Assembly: GCF_000012885.1 (NCBI RefSeq)
Contig: NC_007498.2
Location: 3,442,001 to 3,506,000 of the forward strand
Length of the DNA: 64,000 nt
Direction: 5' to 3'
From: Syntrophotalea carbinolica DSM 2380
GTDB lineage: Bacteria; Desulfobacterota; Desulfuromonadia; Desulfuromonadales; Syntrophotaleaceae
The notes beneath the pieces are model-generated. The model had not been told where the DNA came from. It did no database searches and saw nothing but the letters and a program-made list of their open reading frames with translations. Positions 1 to 12,697 of the stretch are shown here, one piece after another (positions within the stretch are counted from its first letter, which is position 1; each line of letters starts with the position of its first letter). Position numbers and translations under genes: made by a program.

Positions 1-514
1 GCTCCCCTTCCGCAAGCCGCTGATCATCTTCACCCCCAAAAGCCTGCTACGCCATCCCTGCTGTCGCAGCACACTGGATGAATTGAGCAACGGGCATTTC
101 TGCGAAATCCTGCCCGATACGCAGCCATCAGGCAAGACCGATACGCTGTTATTATGCAGCGGCAAGATCTACCATGAACTGCAGGCACAGCGCGAAACAC
201 AGCAACGGCAAGACGTTGCCATCATTCGCATCGAGCAACTCTATCCGCTGCGCGAGGATCTGCTGAAAGAAGCAATGCGACCCCATGCCGGAGCGCGACG
301 CCAGCTGTGGGTTCAGGAGGAGCCGCGCAACATGGGCGCATGGTCGTTTATTGCCCCCAGGCTGGCCGAGATTCTGGGACGCTGGCCGGAATTCTGCGGC
401 CGACCGGAAGCTGCGGCACCTGCCGGCGGCTCCTACCGGCAGTTCAAGGTGGAACAACAACGCATCGTCGAAACAGCTCTGGAAATCGCAACGTCATCCG
501 AACCGACTGTCTGA
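1..514 (+). CDS. sucA: 2-oxoglutarate dehydrogenase E1 component, C-terminal part
   Basis: This is the last ~170 residues of the thiamine-diphosphate E1 subunit that decarboxylates 2-oxoglutarate and passes succinyl groups to SucB. The frame is open from base 2 and begins with a run ending TPKSLLRHP, which matches the start of the conserved E1 C-terminal region. The later motifs RIEQLYPL and WVQEEPRNMGAW are hallmarks of the family's transketolase C-terminal domain. The gene is cut by the window edge, so the cofactor-binding part is not visible. sucB follows after 22 bases, so the two are one operon. The call is firm for the family. Confidence 0.93.
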   Translation, partial: LPFRKPLIIFTPKSLLRHPCCRSTLDELSNGHFCEILPDTQPSGKTDTLLLCSGKIYHELQAQRETQQRQDVAIIRIEQLYPLREDLLKEAMRPHAGARRQLWVQEEPRNMGAWSFIAPRLAEILGRWPEFCGRPEAAAPAGGSYRQFKVEQQRIVETALEIATSSEPTV

Positions 515-536
515 ATACCTACGCGAGGAAGACTCC

Positions 537-1727
537 ATGGATATCCGCATCCCCGAAATCGGCGAATCGATCATCGAAGCCAAACTGGCCAAATGGCACT
601 GCCAGGATGGCGCACAGGTGCAGAAGGACGATCTTCTGTGCGAGTTGGAAACGGACAAAATCACCCTGGAACTGTTTGCAGAAACGGATGGCGTTGTCAC
701 TCTGCGCACCGAGGAGGGCGAAACCGTACCGATCGGAACGGTCATCGCCGTCCTGACCGAAGAAGCCGGTCAGGCGCAAACCACCGAGCCCCTGGAACCG
801 TCGGAGCCACCGCCTTCCGACACGCAACCGGCCGAATACCCCGCTGCCGGGCAGGAAACCGCTGAACCGGAACCAAAACCTCCCAGACCGCAGAAGCAGA
901 GTGCCGTCCCACAGACCGAGACCGAGACCGAAGCATCACCGGAGCCTATCGAACCTGCCATCCCGCAACCCGGGGCTCCTTTTCCAAACATGGAGGAAGA
1001 CCTGGGCGACCATGACTCCGGAGACGAAGAGCGCCTCAGCCACCGCGAGCCTCTTTCTCCCCTGCGGCAGACCGTTGCCAGAAGACTGCTGGCGGCACGC
1101 CAGCAGACCGCCATGGCTACGACCATCAACGAAGCCGACCTGTCACGGATCATGGAGCTGCGCAGCCAGTATGGCGAGCGTTTTATGGAACGGAACGGCA
1201 TCAAACTCGGACTGATGTCTTTCTTCGTCAAAGCCTGCGTGGAAGCGCTGCGCGAATTTCCCGTTATTAACGCCCGTCTGGAAGAAGAGGCCATCGTTTA
1301 TCAGCATTTCTACGATATCGGCATCGCCGTCGCCACGGACCAGGGACTGGTCGCGCCGGTGTTGCTGAATGCCGACCGCCTGAACTTTGCCGACATCGAG
1401 AAACAGATTGCCGAACTGGCCGAAAAAGCGCGCAAACACCGCCTGGCGCTGGCCGACCTGCAAGGCGGCACCTTCTCCATCAGCAATGGCGGGGTGTACG
1501 GCTCGCTGCTCAGCACCCCTCTTTTAAACCCGCCGCAAAGCGCCATTCTCGGCATGCACAGCATTCAGCAGCGCCCGGTGGTGCGCGACGATCAGATCGT
1601 CGCCCGGCCCATGATGTACCTGGCGTTGAGCTACGACCACCGGTTGATCGACGGGCGCGATGCGGTGAATTTTTTAAAACGGGTGGTGGAACGGGTGGAG
1701 GAACCGGAGGAGTCGTTGCTTGAATAG
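537..1727 (+). CDS. sucB: Dihydrolipoyllysine succinyltransferase (E2 of 2-oxoglutarate dehydrogenase), no visible E3-binding domain
   Basis: This is the E2 core of the 2-oxoglutarate dehydrogenase complex, transferring succinyl from lipoamide to CoA. The ATG at 537 follows a GCGAGGAAG ribosome site; the frame is open further upstream but overlaps sucA. Residues 1-76 are a lipoyl domain with the lipoylated Lys41 in ETDKITLE. Residues ~170-396 are the catalytic domain, ending in YDHRLIDGRDAV with His368 and Asp372. Residues ~77-170 are a Pro/Glu/Thr-rich linker. I cannot find the usual ~35-residue peripheral subunit-binding domain (V-R-R-L-A ... G-T-G-x-x-G-R) in it, although total length (396 aa) is near normal. 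Confidence 0.93.
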   Translation: MDIRIPEIGESIIEAKLAKWHCQDGAQVQKDDLLCELETDKITLELFAETDGVVTLRTEEGETVPIGTVIAVLTEEAGQAQTTEPLEPSEPPPSDTQPAEYPAAGQETAEPEPKPPRPQKQSAVPQTETETEASPEPIEPAIPQPGAPFPNMEEDLGDHDSGDEERLSHREPLSPLRQTVARRLLAARQQTAMATTINEADLSRIMELRSQYGERFMERNGIKLGLMSFFVKACVEALREFPVINARLEEEAIVYQHFYDIGIAVATDQGLVAPVLLNADRLNFADIEKQIAELAEKARKHRLALADLQGGTFSISNGGVYGSLLSTPLLNPPQSAILGMHSIQQRPVVRDDQIVARPMMYLALSYDHRLIDGRDAVNFLKRVVERVEEPEESLLE

Positions 1728-1845
1728 GGGCGACGGGATGCCGCCCCTGAAAAGATCTAGTTGCATAACCGTTGTTTGATTTCGGTGATTTTGTTCTGCA
1801 CGCAATACCGATTTTTCGACGCATTAACTTTAACTGCAACACCGC

Positions 1846-2042
1846 GGGGTTGCGCCCCCACCCGGCGCCTTACTCTCTTTTTACACCAAAAGAGAGTAAG
1901 CAGAGAAAGGTGCCCCGCTTCTGGCCCGCCTACGGCGGGTTCCCTCCACTACGCAACCGACGGGCGGGTGGACGAGATTCGCTACGCTCAGTCGTCCACC
2001 TGTCTCGCCCGCCGCCCGCTTCGTTCCGGCGGCGTCACAAGG
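1846..2042. repeat. Structured intergenic element with several hairpins
   Basis: The 368-base gap after sucB is filled mostly by a GC-rich segment with stacked inverted repeats. One is a perfect 12-bp stem, TTACTCTCTTTT at 1870-1881 against 1888-1899. Another is CCCGCC/GGCGGG at 1925-1939. A third is GTGGACGA at 1968-1975 against TCGTCCAC at 1992-1999. No credible ORF is present. The pattern resembles mobile intergenic repeats found in many Gram-negative genomes, but only one copy lies in this window, so repeat status is inferred. Confidence 0.5.
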
Positions 2043-2095
2043 GGATTTAGCAGCAAACCGGCAAAATCATATGAACCAATTCAGCACTCAATATT

Positions 2096-2461
2096 CTACG
2101 CAAGCTTGGCTTCCGACTTGGTCACGGCTTCATCCTTGACCCGGTCAAGAACTTCCGCCAGCACCGGCTTGACATCCTCGCGCAAGGCACCGGCCACGAT
2201 GATGAACAACAGGTCGTCGCCGGGTTTGAGGGTACCCTCGCAAGCCTCGATAAGGACCCGGAAGATGCCCGGCTTCTGTTCGTATTCCTGCCGCAGGGCT
2301 TCGATCTTGTCATGATCGACTTTGACGGTTACGGCCGATACGGGTTTGCCGTCGCCGCGCGACCAGCCCCGCACCACGCCGTTGTGCGCCAGCAACATGC
2401 CGACATTTTCAGCGAAGCCGGGCTCCTGTTTCAATTGAGCGATGGTTTTGGTGATATCCAT
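2096..2461 (-). CDS. MoaE-like protein
   Basis: This 121-residue soluble protein resembles the catalytic subunit of molybdopterin synthase (MoaE), which with MoaD inserts sulfur into precursor Z. A central stretch with DDLLFIIVAGALRED matches the MoaE core in which hydrophobic strands follow a GD turn. The N-terminal part HNGVVRGWSRG replaces the usual G-x-V-R-x-x region. The family's FWKxE lysine motif near the C terminus is not evident; only TKSE is present. It may therefore be a divergent or non-catalytic homolog. The ATG has a good GGGAGGG ribosome site. It stands alone downstream of trxB, with no other moa gene nearby. Confidence 0.6.
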   Translation of the reverse strand: MDITKTIAQLKQEPGFAENVGMLLAHNGVVRGWSRGDGKPVSAVTVKVDHDKIEALRQEYEQKPGIFRVLIEACEGTLKPGDDLLFIIVAGALREDVKPVLAEVLDRVKDEAVTKSEAKLA

Positions 2462-2556
2462 GATTACCCTCCCTGTACCTGAATTAAAAAACAGTCCGAC
2501 AGCCTCCTGGCTTATCCAGATGTGAGATTAAATCGCCGGCGCACAAATGTACAGAT

Positions 2557-3558
2557 CTAATCCTCTTGCGCGGCAACCGGATGGCGTTTCTGCAAGGCCT
2601 GACACTTCTTGCAATCGGCGTCTTCGAGGCACTCAAGAAAGCGCTGCGACTGCATGGCGGCCATGCAACCGGTCCCGGCAGCACTGATGGCCTGGCGGAA
2701 AAAAGGATCCTGCACATCACCGGCAGCAAACACGCCGGGCAGGTTGGTCTCCGTACCATTACGGGTCAGGATATAACCCCAGTCGTCCAGATCGAGTTGC
2801 CCCTTGAATAAGGTCGTATTGGGCACATGGCCGATGGCGACGAATATGCCGTCACATGGGCAATCCTCCTCCTTGGCCGTAGGCAGATGCTGCAGACGCA
2901 CCCCACGCACTCCTTGTTGTTTATCCCCCAGGATCGCCGTCACCACGGTATCCCAGACGAAGTGGATCTTGGCATTCGCCTGGGCCCGCTGCTGCAAAGC
3001 GGCGCTGGCCCGCAAAGCGTTGCGTCGGTGTACGACGGTAACCTTGGCGGCAAAACGGGCCAGGAACAAAGCATCTTCCATGGCGGTATCGCCGCCGCCG
3101 ACCACCACAACCTCCTTGCCCCGGTAAAAGAACCCGTCGCAGGTGGCGCAGACCGACACACCGCGCCCGTACAACTCCTTTTCGTTGGGCAGACCGAGCA
3201 TGCGCGGCGAAGCTCCGGTGCAGACGATAAGGGAGCGGCATCGGTAGAGATCGTCCCCCACCCATATTTTATACGGATGTTCGGAAAGCTCGACACGCGA
3301 AACTTCGCCGGAGACGAACACGGTCCCGAATTTCTCAGCCTGCCTGCGCATCGATTCCATCAACTCCGGTCCGTCAACCCCGTCGGGAAAACCGGGGAAG
3401 TTTTCTACCAGAGTGGTGCCGGTCAGCTGGCCACCGGGCTCCAGGCCGGAGATCAACAGCGGGCAGCAGTTGCTGCGCGCCGTGTAGATGGCGGCCGTGT
3501 AACCAGCCGGTCCGGAACCGAGGATAATCTGATCGTGGATATTCTCGCGTACGGGCAT
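2557..3558 (-). CDS. trxB: Thioredoxin reductase
   Basis: This NADPH-dependent FAD flavoenzyme (333 aa) reduces thioredoxin in the cytoplasm. It has the FAD-binding GSGPAGYTAA near the N terminus, the redox pair CATC in VCATCDGFF, the NADPH-binding VVGGGDTAMEDA, and the C-terminal FAD contact GVFAAGDV. Length fits the bacterial low-molecular-weight type. An upstream in-frame ATG at 3573 exists, but AAGGAG lies between it and the ATG at 3558, so the second is the likely start. A short tail after the FAD domain contains CKKC (residues ~317-320), which is unusual and could be an extra thiol site. Confidence 0.95.
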   Translation of the reverse strand: MPVRENIHDQIILGSGPAGYTAAIYTARSNCCPLLISGLEPGGQLTGTTLVENFPGFPDGVDGPELMESMRRQAEKFGTVFVSGEVSRVELSEHPYKIWVGDDLYRCRSLIVCTGASPRMLGLPNEKELYGRGVSVCATCDGFFYRGKEVVVVGGGDTAMEDALFLARFAAKVTVVHRRNALRASAALQQRAQANAKIHFVWDTVVTAILGDKQQGVRGVRLQHLPTAKEEDCPCDGIFVAIGHVPNTTLFKGQLDLDDWGYILTRNGTETNLPGVFAAGDVQDPFFRQAISAAGTGCMAAMQSQRFLECLEDADCKKCQALQKRHPVAAQED

Positions 3559-3604
3559 GGGTTTCTCCTTCATCCGTTACTGCAACAGCGTAAAAGCCGT
3601 GATT

Positions 3605-3712
3605 GGTGACAAGTGATTAGTGATTGGTTAAAACCAAAACATGCCCAGCACCAGCACCAGCACCAGTCACCAGTCACCAGTCACCAGTCACCAGTCACCA
3701 GTCACTAGTCAC
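3605..3712. repeat. Heptamer repeat array (GTGATTA/CAGTCAC type)
   Basis: Between trxB and gltB there are six perfect head-to-tail copies of CAGTCAC (3664-3705) followed by TAGTCAC (3706-3712). A shorter set of the complementary type, GTGATTAGTGATTGG, lies at 3613-3627, so the two halves can pair. A second locus with the same heptads is at 14953-15033. No ORF is credible here. Confidence 0.85.
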
Positions 3713-3722
3713 CGCTTCACCC

Positions 3723-8264
<4,542 letters not shown>

Positions 8265-8355
8265 GGGATACACTCCTCGAAACATGAGTAAAAAACCTTC
8301 GCAGATAGCAACCACTTTACAAGCATAACCGATGAACAAGACGCTACAACATACA

Positions 8356-8388
8356 ACGGGGGCGGACATGCATCATGTCCGCCCCCGT
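8356..8388 (-). terminator. Strong hairpin between elbB and gltB
   Basis: A perfect 15-bp inverted repeat (ACGGGGGCGGACATG against its complement) has a 3-base loop. It sits downstream of elbB and upstream of gltB. The trailing strand is only moderately T-rich, so termination is probable but not certain. Confidence 0.6.
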
Positions 8389-8416
8389 TGTCTTGATCTT
8401 ATGTGCCGCCGTCCTT

Positions 8417-9073
8417 TCAGACCATGGTCAGCAACTGCTTTATCGCTTTTTCGATACCTGTCGCGGCCTCGGCAATATTTCCGGCCAGCATATAGGCCGG
8501 GGTGGTCACAAGCCGGTTCTTTTCGTCCACCACGATATCGGTGGCCGGGCAATCGACGTGCTCCGCACCCATGGCCTTAAGGGCTGCAGCGGTTTCCGGA
8601 TCGTTGCCGATGGTCAGGCGCGGCGTATAACCCTGCAAGGCTTTGGCCAGCAACGCCGGGGCGATACAGATAGCCGCCACCGGCTTGCCCTTGTCGATCA
8701 TGGTGCGAACCAACTGTTCGACCTCCGGCAGAACCGTGCAGGCGGCGCCTTTCTCGGCAAAATCACAAAGATTCTTCGCCGCGCCATAACCACCAGGAAT
8801 CACCAGGGCATCGATATCCTGAGGACTGACGGTCGCCAGATCGACCACTTTGCCGCGAGCGATGCGTGCCGATTCGGCCAGCACACCGCGCTCCTGATCA
8901 CTTTCGGTTTTACCCGTGAAGTGATTGATAACATGCATCTGTTTCATATCGGGAGCCATGCAGACAACTTCGGCACCGGCACGTTCGATAGCCAGCAGAG
9001 CCAGCACCGCCTCATGGATTTCGCTGCCGTCGTACACACCGCAACCCGCTAGAATCAATCCTATTCGCTTCAT
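8417..9073 (-). CDS. elbB: ElbB/DJ-1 superfamily glyoxalase-like protein
   Basis: This 218-residue protein belongs to the DJ-1/PfpI superfamily, ElbB branch. E. coli ElbB has weak glyoxalase activity and has been linked to isoprenoid synthesis; its physiological role is unsettled. The N terminus LILAGCGVYDGSEIHE is the ElbB signature. VIPGGYGAAKNL and the elbow around AAICIAPALL carry the glycine-rich turn and the reactive cysteine. Length equals the family norm. The ATG follows a GGAGG site. It is monocistronic, with a terminator-like hairpin downstream. Confidence 0.9.
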   Translation of the reverse strand: MKRIGLILAGCGVYDGSEIHEAVLALLAIERAGAEVVCMAPDMKQMHVINHFTGKTESDQERGVLAESARIARGKVVDLATVSPQDIDALVIPGGYGAAKNLCDFAEKGAACTVLPEVEQLVRTMIDKGKPVAAICIAPALLAKALQGYTPRLTIGNDPETAAALKAMGAEHVDCPATDIVVDEKNRLVTTPAYMLAGNIAEAATGIEKAIKQLLTMV

Positions 9074-9207
9074 GCCGATACCTCCTGTCCAGATCTTGAT
9101 GTGCTGGGCTTTGATTTCGTCCGTATCGAAATCGCCATGCTGCGTGCCTGGCCCAACCTTTTTGCGATCCGGGCGCTTTCGCGGTTTGACTTCGATTATC
9201 TATCCTA

Positions 9208-9452
9208 GTTTTCATCCGGAAACGGTCCTTTTCCCCAATCTCTGCGTCAATCTTCCCACTTGCTTGTGACTTGGGCCATCCCTGGCCCTCGCCCTACGGG
9301 CAGCCGGAGGCTGTCCATTGCGCATCCTGCTCCATGATGCGGCGTAAAAACTACGCCTCCGCGCAAGTGCTCGATTTTCTTGACCTTGGGAAAAATCACT
9401 CGTTTCCCTTATGAAAACTACGCAGTGTGCATCCTGAGTTTCCGGATGCACA
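9208..9452. mobile_element. MITE-like element, copy 1, flanked by 8-bp direct repeats
   Basis: A ~245-bp non-coding element is bounded by inverted ends CATCCGGAAAC (9213-9223) and GTTTCCGGATG (9438-9448). It is flanked by identical 8-bp repeats CTATCCTA at 9200-9207 and 9453-9460, as expected of a target duplication. Internally it has a GGCGTA/TACGCC hairpin and, at the right end, a 10-bp stem GTGTGCATCC/GGATGCACAC. A near-identical, shorter copy is at 37141-37312. Short ORFs inside it are not credible genes. Confidence 0.8.
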
Positions 9453-9519
9453 CTATCCTAACATAAACAATACGACCTGCCTGTCAAGGCGGAACCCGCA
9501 ATCGGGTTCGCTTTGCCCC

Positions 9520-10113
9520 CTAATCCTGAGAGTAGATAACCGCCACCGCACGTGCAGGGACATCGCCGACGGCTACGTACCCATGGGGTTCGTTGGAATC
9601 GTAATACAACGAATCCCCTGGACCGACGGTCATGATCTCGTCGCCGTAATGAAACTCCACCTGCCCCTGGAGAATATAAAGAAACTCCTCGCCCTCGTGA
9701 CTGACCAGCAGATCGTCCCGCCAGGGCTGGACTTCGAACTGGATAAGAAACGGTTCCAGGCTGCGTTGCTTTTTCCCGTAGCCCAGCGACTGGTATTCAT
9801 AGGGAGAACTCCGCCGGCTGCGACTGCTGTGGACATCCTGCTGCCCCCCTTCGCCAGCGCGCACCAGAATGCATTTTTCGATGCTGCCTTCCTCCTGAAA
9901 AAAGGTATGCAGGCCGACCTTGAGTGCCTTGGCGATGCGCAACAGGGTCGCCAGGGGCGGAATAACCTGTTCGTTTTCGACTTGCGACAGCAGGGGCTTG
10001 GAAAGACCGGTTGCTTCGGAAAGATTTTGCAGCGTCATGCGCCGCTCCTGACGCAAGCGACGTATCTTGAAACCGATCTGCAAGCCCTTGACTTCTTCAC
10101 GTATATCAGTCAT
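9520..10113 (-). CDS. XRE-family transcriptional regulator with cupin domain
   Basis: This 197-residue DNA-binding regulator has an N-terminal helix-turn-helix of the Xre/Cro type at residues ~14-68 (RRLRQERRMTLQNLSEATGLS, then LSQVEN). A C-terminal cupin occupies residues ~120-190, with HEGEEFLYILQGQVEFHYGDE and GDSLYYDSNEPHG. Such two-domain proteins usually sense a small ligand in the cupin and control an adjacent gene. The divergent neighbour is a HAD phosphatase, which is a possible target. The ATG follows a GAGGT site, and a promoter candidate lies 33-60 bases upstream of the start. Confidence 0.9.
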   Translation of the reverse strand: MTDIREEVKGLQIGFKIRRLRQERRMTLQNLSEATGLSKPLLSQVENEQVIPPLATLLRIAKALKVGLHTFFQEEGSIEKCILVRAGEGGQQDVHSSRSRRSSPYEYQSLGYGKKQRSLEPFLIQFEVQPWRDDLLVSHEGEEFLYILQGQVEFHYGDEIMTVGPGDSLYYDSNEPHGYVAVGDVPARAVAVIYSQD

Positions 10114-10145
10114 TGATTTTGTTTACCTCACTGTTTTTCTTAGAT

Positions 10146-10174
10146 TTTTTACCTTGCACACAAACACAAGTCAA
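10146..10174 (-). promoter_or_regulatory. Sigma-70-like promoter for the XRE-cupin gene
   Basis: On the minus strand, TTGACT (10169-10174) and TAAAAA (10146-10151) are spaced by 17 bases. The start codon is 33 bases further on. This is a sequence match only. Confidence 0.4.
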
Positions 10175-10367
10175 GCCATTTTATGGTGACAGCTGGCGGC
10201 TCTTTGGTCCGCCCAAGCATGTTTCGTCCGACATGGTATGCTACTAGAACAGAGGCGAACACAAGCTTGAAAAGACCTCTGTCGAGGAACACTTCGTTCC
10301 CGAAAAACCGGTATCCCGGCCAGCGCTTTAATCGTATATCTGGCAACCTTTACCCGACACGGTCATC

Positions 10368-11111
10368 ATGCAATTTAGTCTTTCCGAAAACATACACGGC
10401 ATCCTGTTCGATCTGGACGGTACCCTACTGGATATCCAGATGGAGGATTACATCAACGGTTACGTTGAAAACCTGGCGCGTTGTTTCGAGGATATTGCAG
10501 ACCGCACGGTGTTTGCCGAAGTCCTTATCAGTTCAGCCTACGCCCTGTTCTCCGACCGCGACGGTGAACAGACCAATGAACTGTTCTTCCTCTCCATGAT
10601 AGCCCGTCAACTCGGCATCGGCAAAAAGCAACTGCGTCTACGCCTGCAAAAGTTCTACGAAAACGGGTTGGCCCAGCTGTCACACCTGGTTAAACCCTTT
10701 CCGCAATCACACGCCATCCTGCAAAGCTGCTTCGAGCGCAATCTAAAAGTCGCATTGGCCACCAACCCGGTGTTTCCACGGGCAGCCATCAACGCCAGAT
10801 TGCGCGGTGCCGGTCTGGACGGGTTTCCCTATGACCTTATCAGCAGTTACGAAAACAGCCACTACTGCAAACCGCATCCGCAATTTTTCCTCGATATCCT
10901 CTCCCGGCTGTCCCTCAATCCCGAAAACGTCGTCATGATCGGTAACGACACCCAGTACGACCTGCCCGCGCGCCGCGCGCATATCGCCACTTTTCTGGTC
11001 GATACCTGCCTCATCGATCACGACCGCCGTGTCGGGCAGGCGACCTGGGTAGGAAACCATGACGACCTGCTGCAATTCATCAGGCAGCTCCCCGCACGCC
11101 GCAACGATTGA
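10368..11111 (+). CDS. HAD-superfamily hydrolase
   Basis: This 247-residue protein is a haloacid-dehalogenase-type phosphatase. Motif I is FDLDGTLLD near residue 15, motif II is the Thr/Asn of LATNP, motif III is the Lys of CKPHP, and motif IV is IGNDTQYD. A helical cap lies between motifs I and II, as in phosphoglycolate or beta-phosphoglucomutase-like members. The substrate cannot be read from the sequence. The ribosome site ahead of the ATG is weak. It lies divergent from the XRE-cupin regulator and its stop is followed by the HtrA gene after ~60 bases. Confidence 0.85.
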   Translation: MQFSLSENIHGILFDLDGTLLDIQMEDYINGYVENLARCFEDIADRTVFAEVLISSAYALFSDRDGEQTNELFFLSMIARQLGIGKKQLRLRLQKFYENGLAQLSHLVKPFPQSHAILQSCFERNLKVALATNPVFPRAAINARLRGAGLDGFPYDLISSYENSHYCKPHPQFFLDILSRLSLNPENVVMIGNDTQYDLPARRAHIATFLVDTCLIDHDRRVGQATWVGNHDDLLQFIRQLPARRND

Positions 11112-11170
11112 CAGTTTCGGGTTTTTCCGCTACGCTGCCGATGATTTATCTATCTGTAAAGGAACGGAAA

Positions 11171-12607
11171 ATGATGCGTTTTCGACGTACCCTTGTGACA
11201 CTGCTCATAAGTGGACTGGTGGTGGCAACTCTGCCCGCCTGCAAAACGGATTCGAACAAGCCGACTGCGCCGGACACACCACCGGCAGCGCAGGCGCCAC
11301 CGGTACCCGAACCGGCCCCGGAACTGCTTGCCACGCAGGCGGCCTTTATCGATGTATCTGAAAAAGTCACGCCCTCGGTGGTCAATATTCAGGCCGCGCG
11401 GGTGAGCCGCACCCCCAGGCTGGGTCCGCTATTCGAGGATTTTTTCAACGAAATGTTCAGAGGCAGGCGCCTGCCTCAGCAAAAATCCCGCAGTCTCGGT
11501 TCCGGCGTCATTATCAGTTCCGACGGATATATCCTGACCAACGAACATGTCATCAAAGGTGCCGAGGAAATCAAGGTCAAGTTATCGGATGACCGCGTCT
11601 ACGAAGGCCGACTCGTCGGGTCCGACCCGCGCACCGATGTCGCGGTACTCAAAATCGAGTCCACGGAAAAACTACCGGCGGCGGTACTCGGCGATTCCGA
11701 CAAATTGCAGGTCGGCCAGTGGGCTCTGGCCATCGGGAATCCCTTCGGCCTCGACCGAACCCTGACCGTGGGGGTGGTGTCGGCCACCGGACGCACCAAT
11801 GTCGGCATCGAAGATTATGAAGACTTCATCCAAACCGATGCCTCCATCAACCCCGGCAATTCGGGCGGCCCGCTGCTCAACATCTACGGCGAGGTGGTCG
11901 GCATCAACACCGCCATCGTCGCCAGCGGCCAGGGCATCGGCTTCGCCATCCCCATCAACATGGCGCGTGCCATCAGCGACCAGTTGATGACCACCGGGCA
12001 GGTGGTGCGCGGCTGGCTGGGAGTCAGCATTCAGGATCTGTCGGCGGAGCTGGCCGACTCTTTCGGCCTTGACCGTGCAACCGGCGCCCTGGTCAACCAG
12101 GTTCTGCCGGATTCGCCTGCCCAGCAGGCCGGCATTCGGCGCGGCGACATCCTGCTGGAACTTCAAGGGCGCACCATTCGCAATGCCAGCGACCTGCAAC
12201 AATTGATTGCCAACACCCCGGCCGGCAAAACCGTGGACCTGAAAATATTGCGCGAAGGCCGGGAATCGACCATTCAGGTCACCATCAAGCCACGCGGCCA
12301 AGTCGCCGGCGCCTCCTCGGGAGAACGTCAGAGCCTCGGGCTGACACTGGTCAACACGGAGCAAAACCGCGGCATCGCGGTCAGGGACGTTGCTTCCGGA
12401 AGCATCGGAGCCGAAGCCGGCATCCGTCCCGGTGATATTATCCTGAGCCTGAATAACGTCAAATTAACCGACCTGCTTTCTTTCGACCGGGCGCTCAAGG
12501 AAGCCCAAACAACAAAAATCGTACGGCTGCTGATCAAGCGCGGAGAAGCTATGTTGTACCTGGCTTTTCCCGCATCGGCATTTAACGCCGATTCCGATTT
12601 ACCATAA
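11171..12607 (+). CDS. HtrA/DegP-type serine protease, predicted lipoprotein
   Basis: This is an envelope quality-control protease of 478 aa. The start at 11171 is chosen for its AAAGGAACG site and because it yields a short signal peptide ending in LPAC, a lipobox-like site with Cys24. A Pro/Ala linker follows, then a trypsin-like domain with the triad His126 (TNEHVI), Asp156 (RTDVAV) and Ser231 (GNSGGP). Two PDZ domains occupy residues ~280-375 and ~395-470. Most DegP/DegQ proteins are soluble in the periplasm; a lipid anchor would tether this one to a membrane. The lipobox has Pro at -2, so lipidation is likely but not certain. Confidence 0.92.
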   Translation: MMRFRRTLVTLLISGLVVATLPACKTDSNKPTAPDTPPAAQAPPVPEPAPELLATQAAFIDVSEKVTPSVVNIQAARVSRTPRLGPLFEDFFNEMFRGRRLPQQKSRSLGSGVIISSDGYILTNEHVIKGAEEIKVKLSDDRVYEGRLVGSDPRTDVAVLKIESTEKLPAAVLGDSDKLQVGQWALAIGNPFGLDRTLTVGVVSATGRTNVGIEDYEDFIQTDASINPGNSGGPLLNIYGEVVGINTAIVASGQGIGFAIPINMARAISDQLMTTGQVVRGWLGVSIQDLSAELADSFGLDRATGALVNQVLPDSPAQQAGIRRGDILLELQGRTIRNASDLQQLIANTPAGKTVDLKILREGRESTIQVTIKPRGQVAGASSGERQSLGLTLVNTEQNRGIAVRDVASGSIGAEAGIRPGDIILSLNNVKLTDLLSFDRALKEAQTTKIVRLLIKRGEAMLYLAFPASAFNADSDLP

Positions 12608-12697
12608 AAACTCCATTGGTGGCATGACTGTTGTCGACCTGACCACATAACAGGCGACACAACGCGCGTGCCCCCCTTAAGTATCTGGGAGGAACCC

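Noticed and set aside
3664-3712. CRISPR array
   Set aside because: Repeat unit is only 7 bases with no spacers and no cas genes nearby.
9212-9451. ORFs inside the MITE copies with identical starts (also 37077-37313)
   Set aside because: Identity follows from the repeat itself; frames break in the middle and there is no domain.
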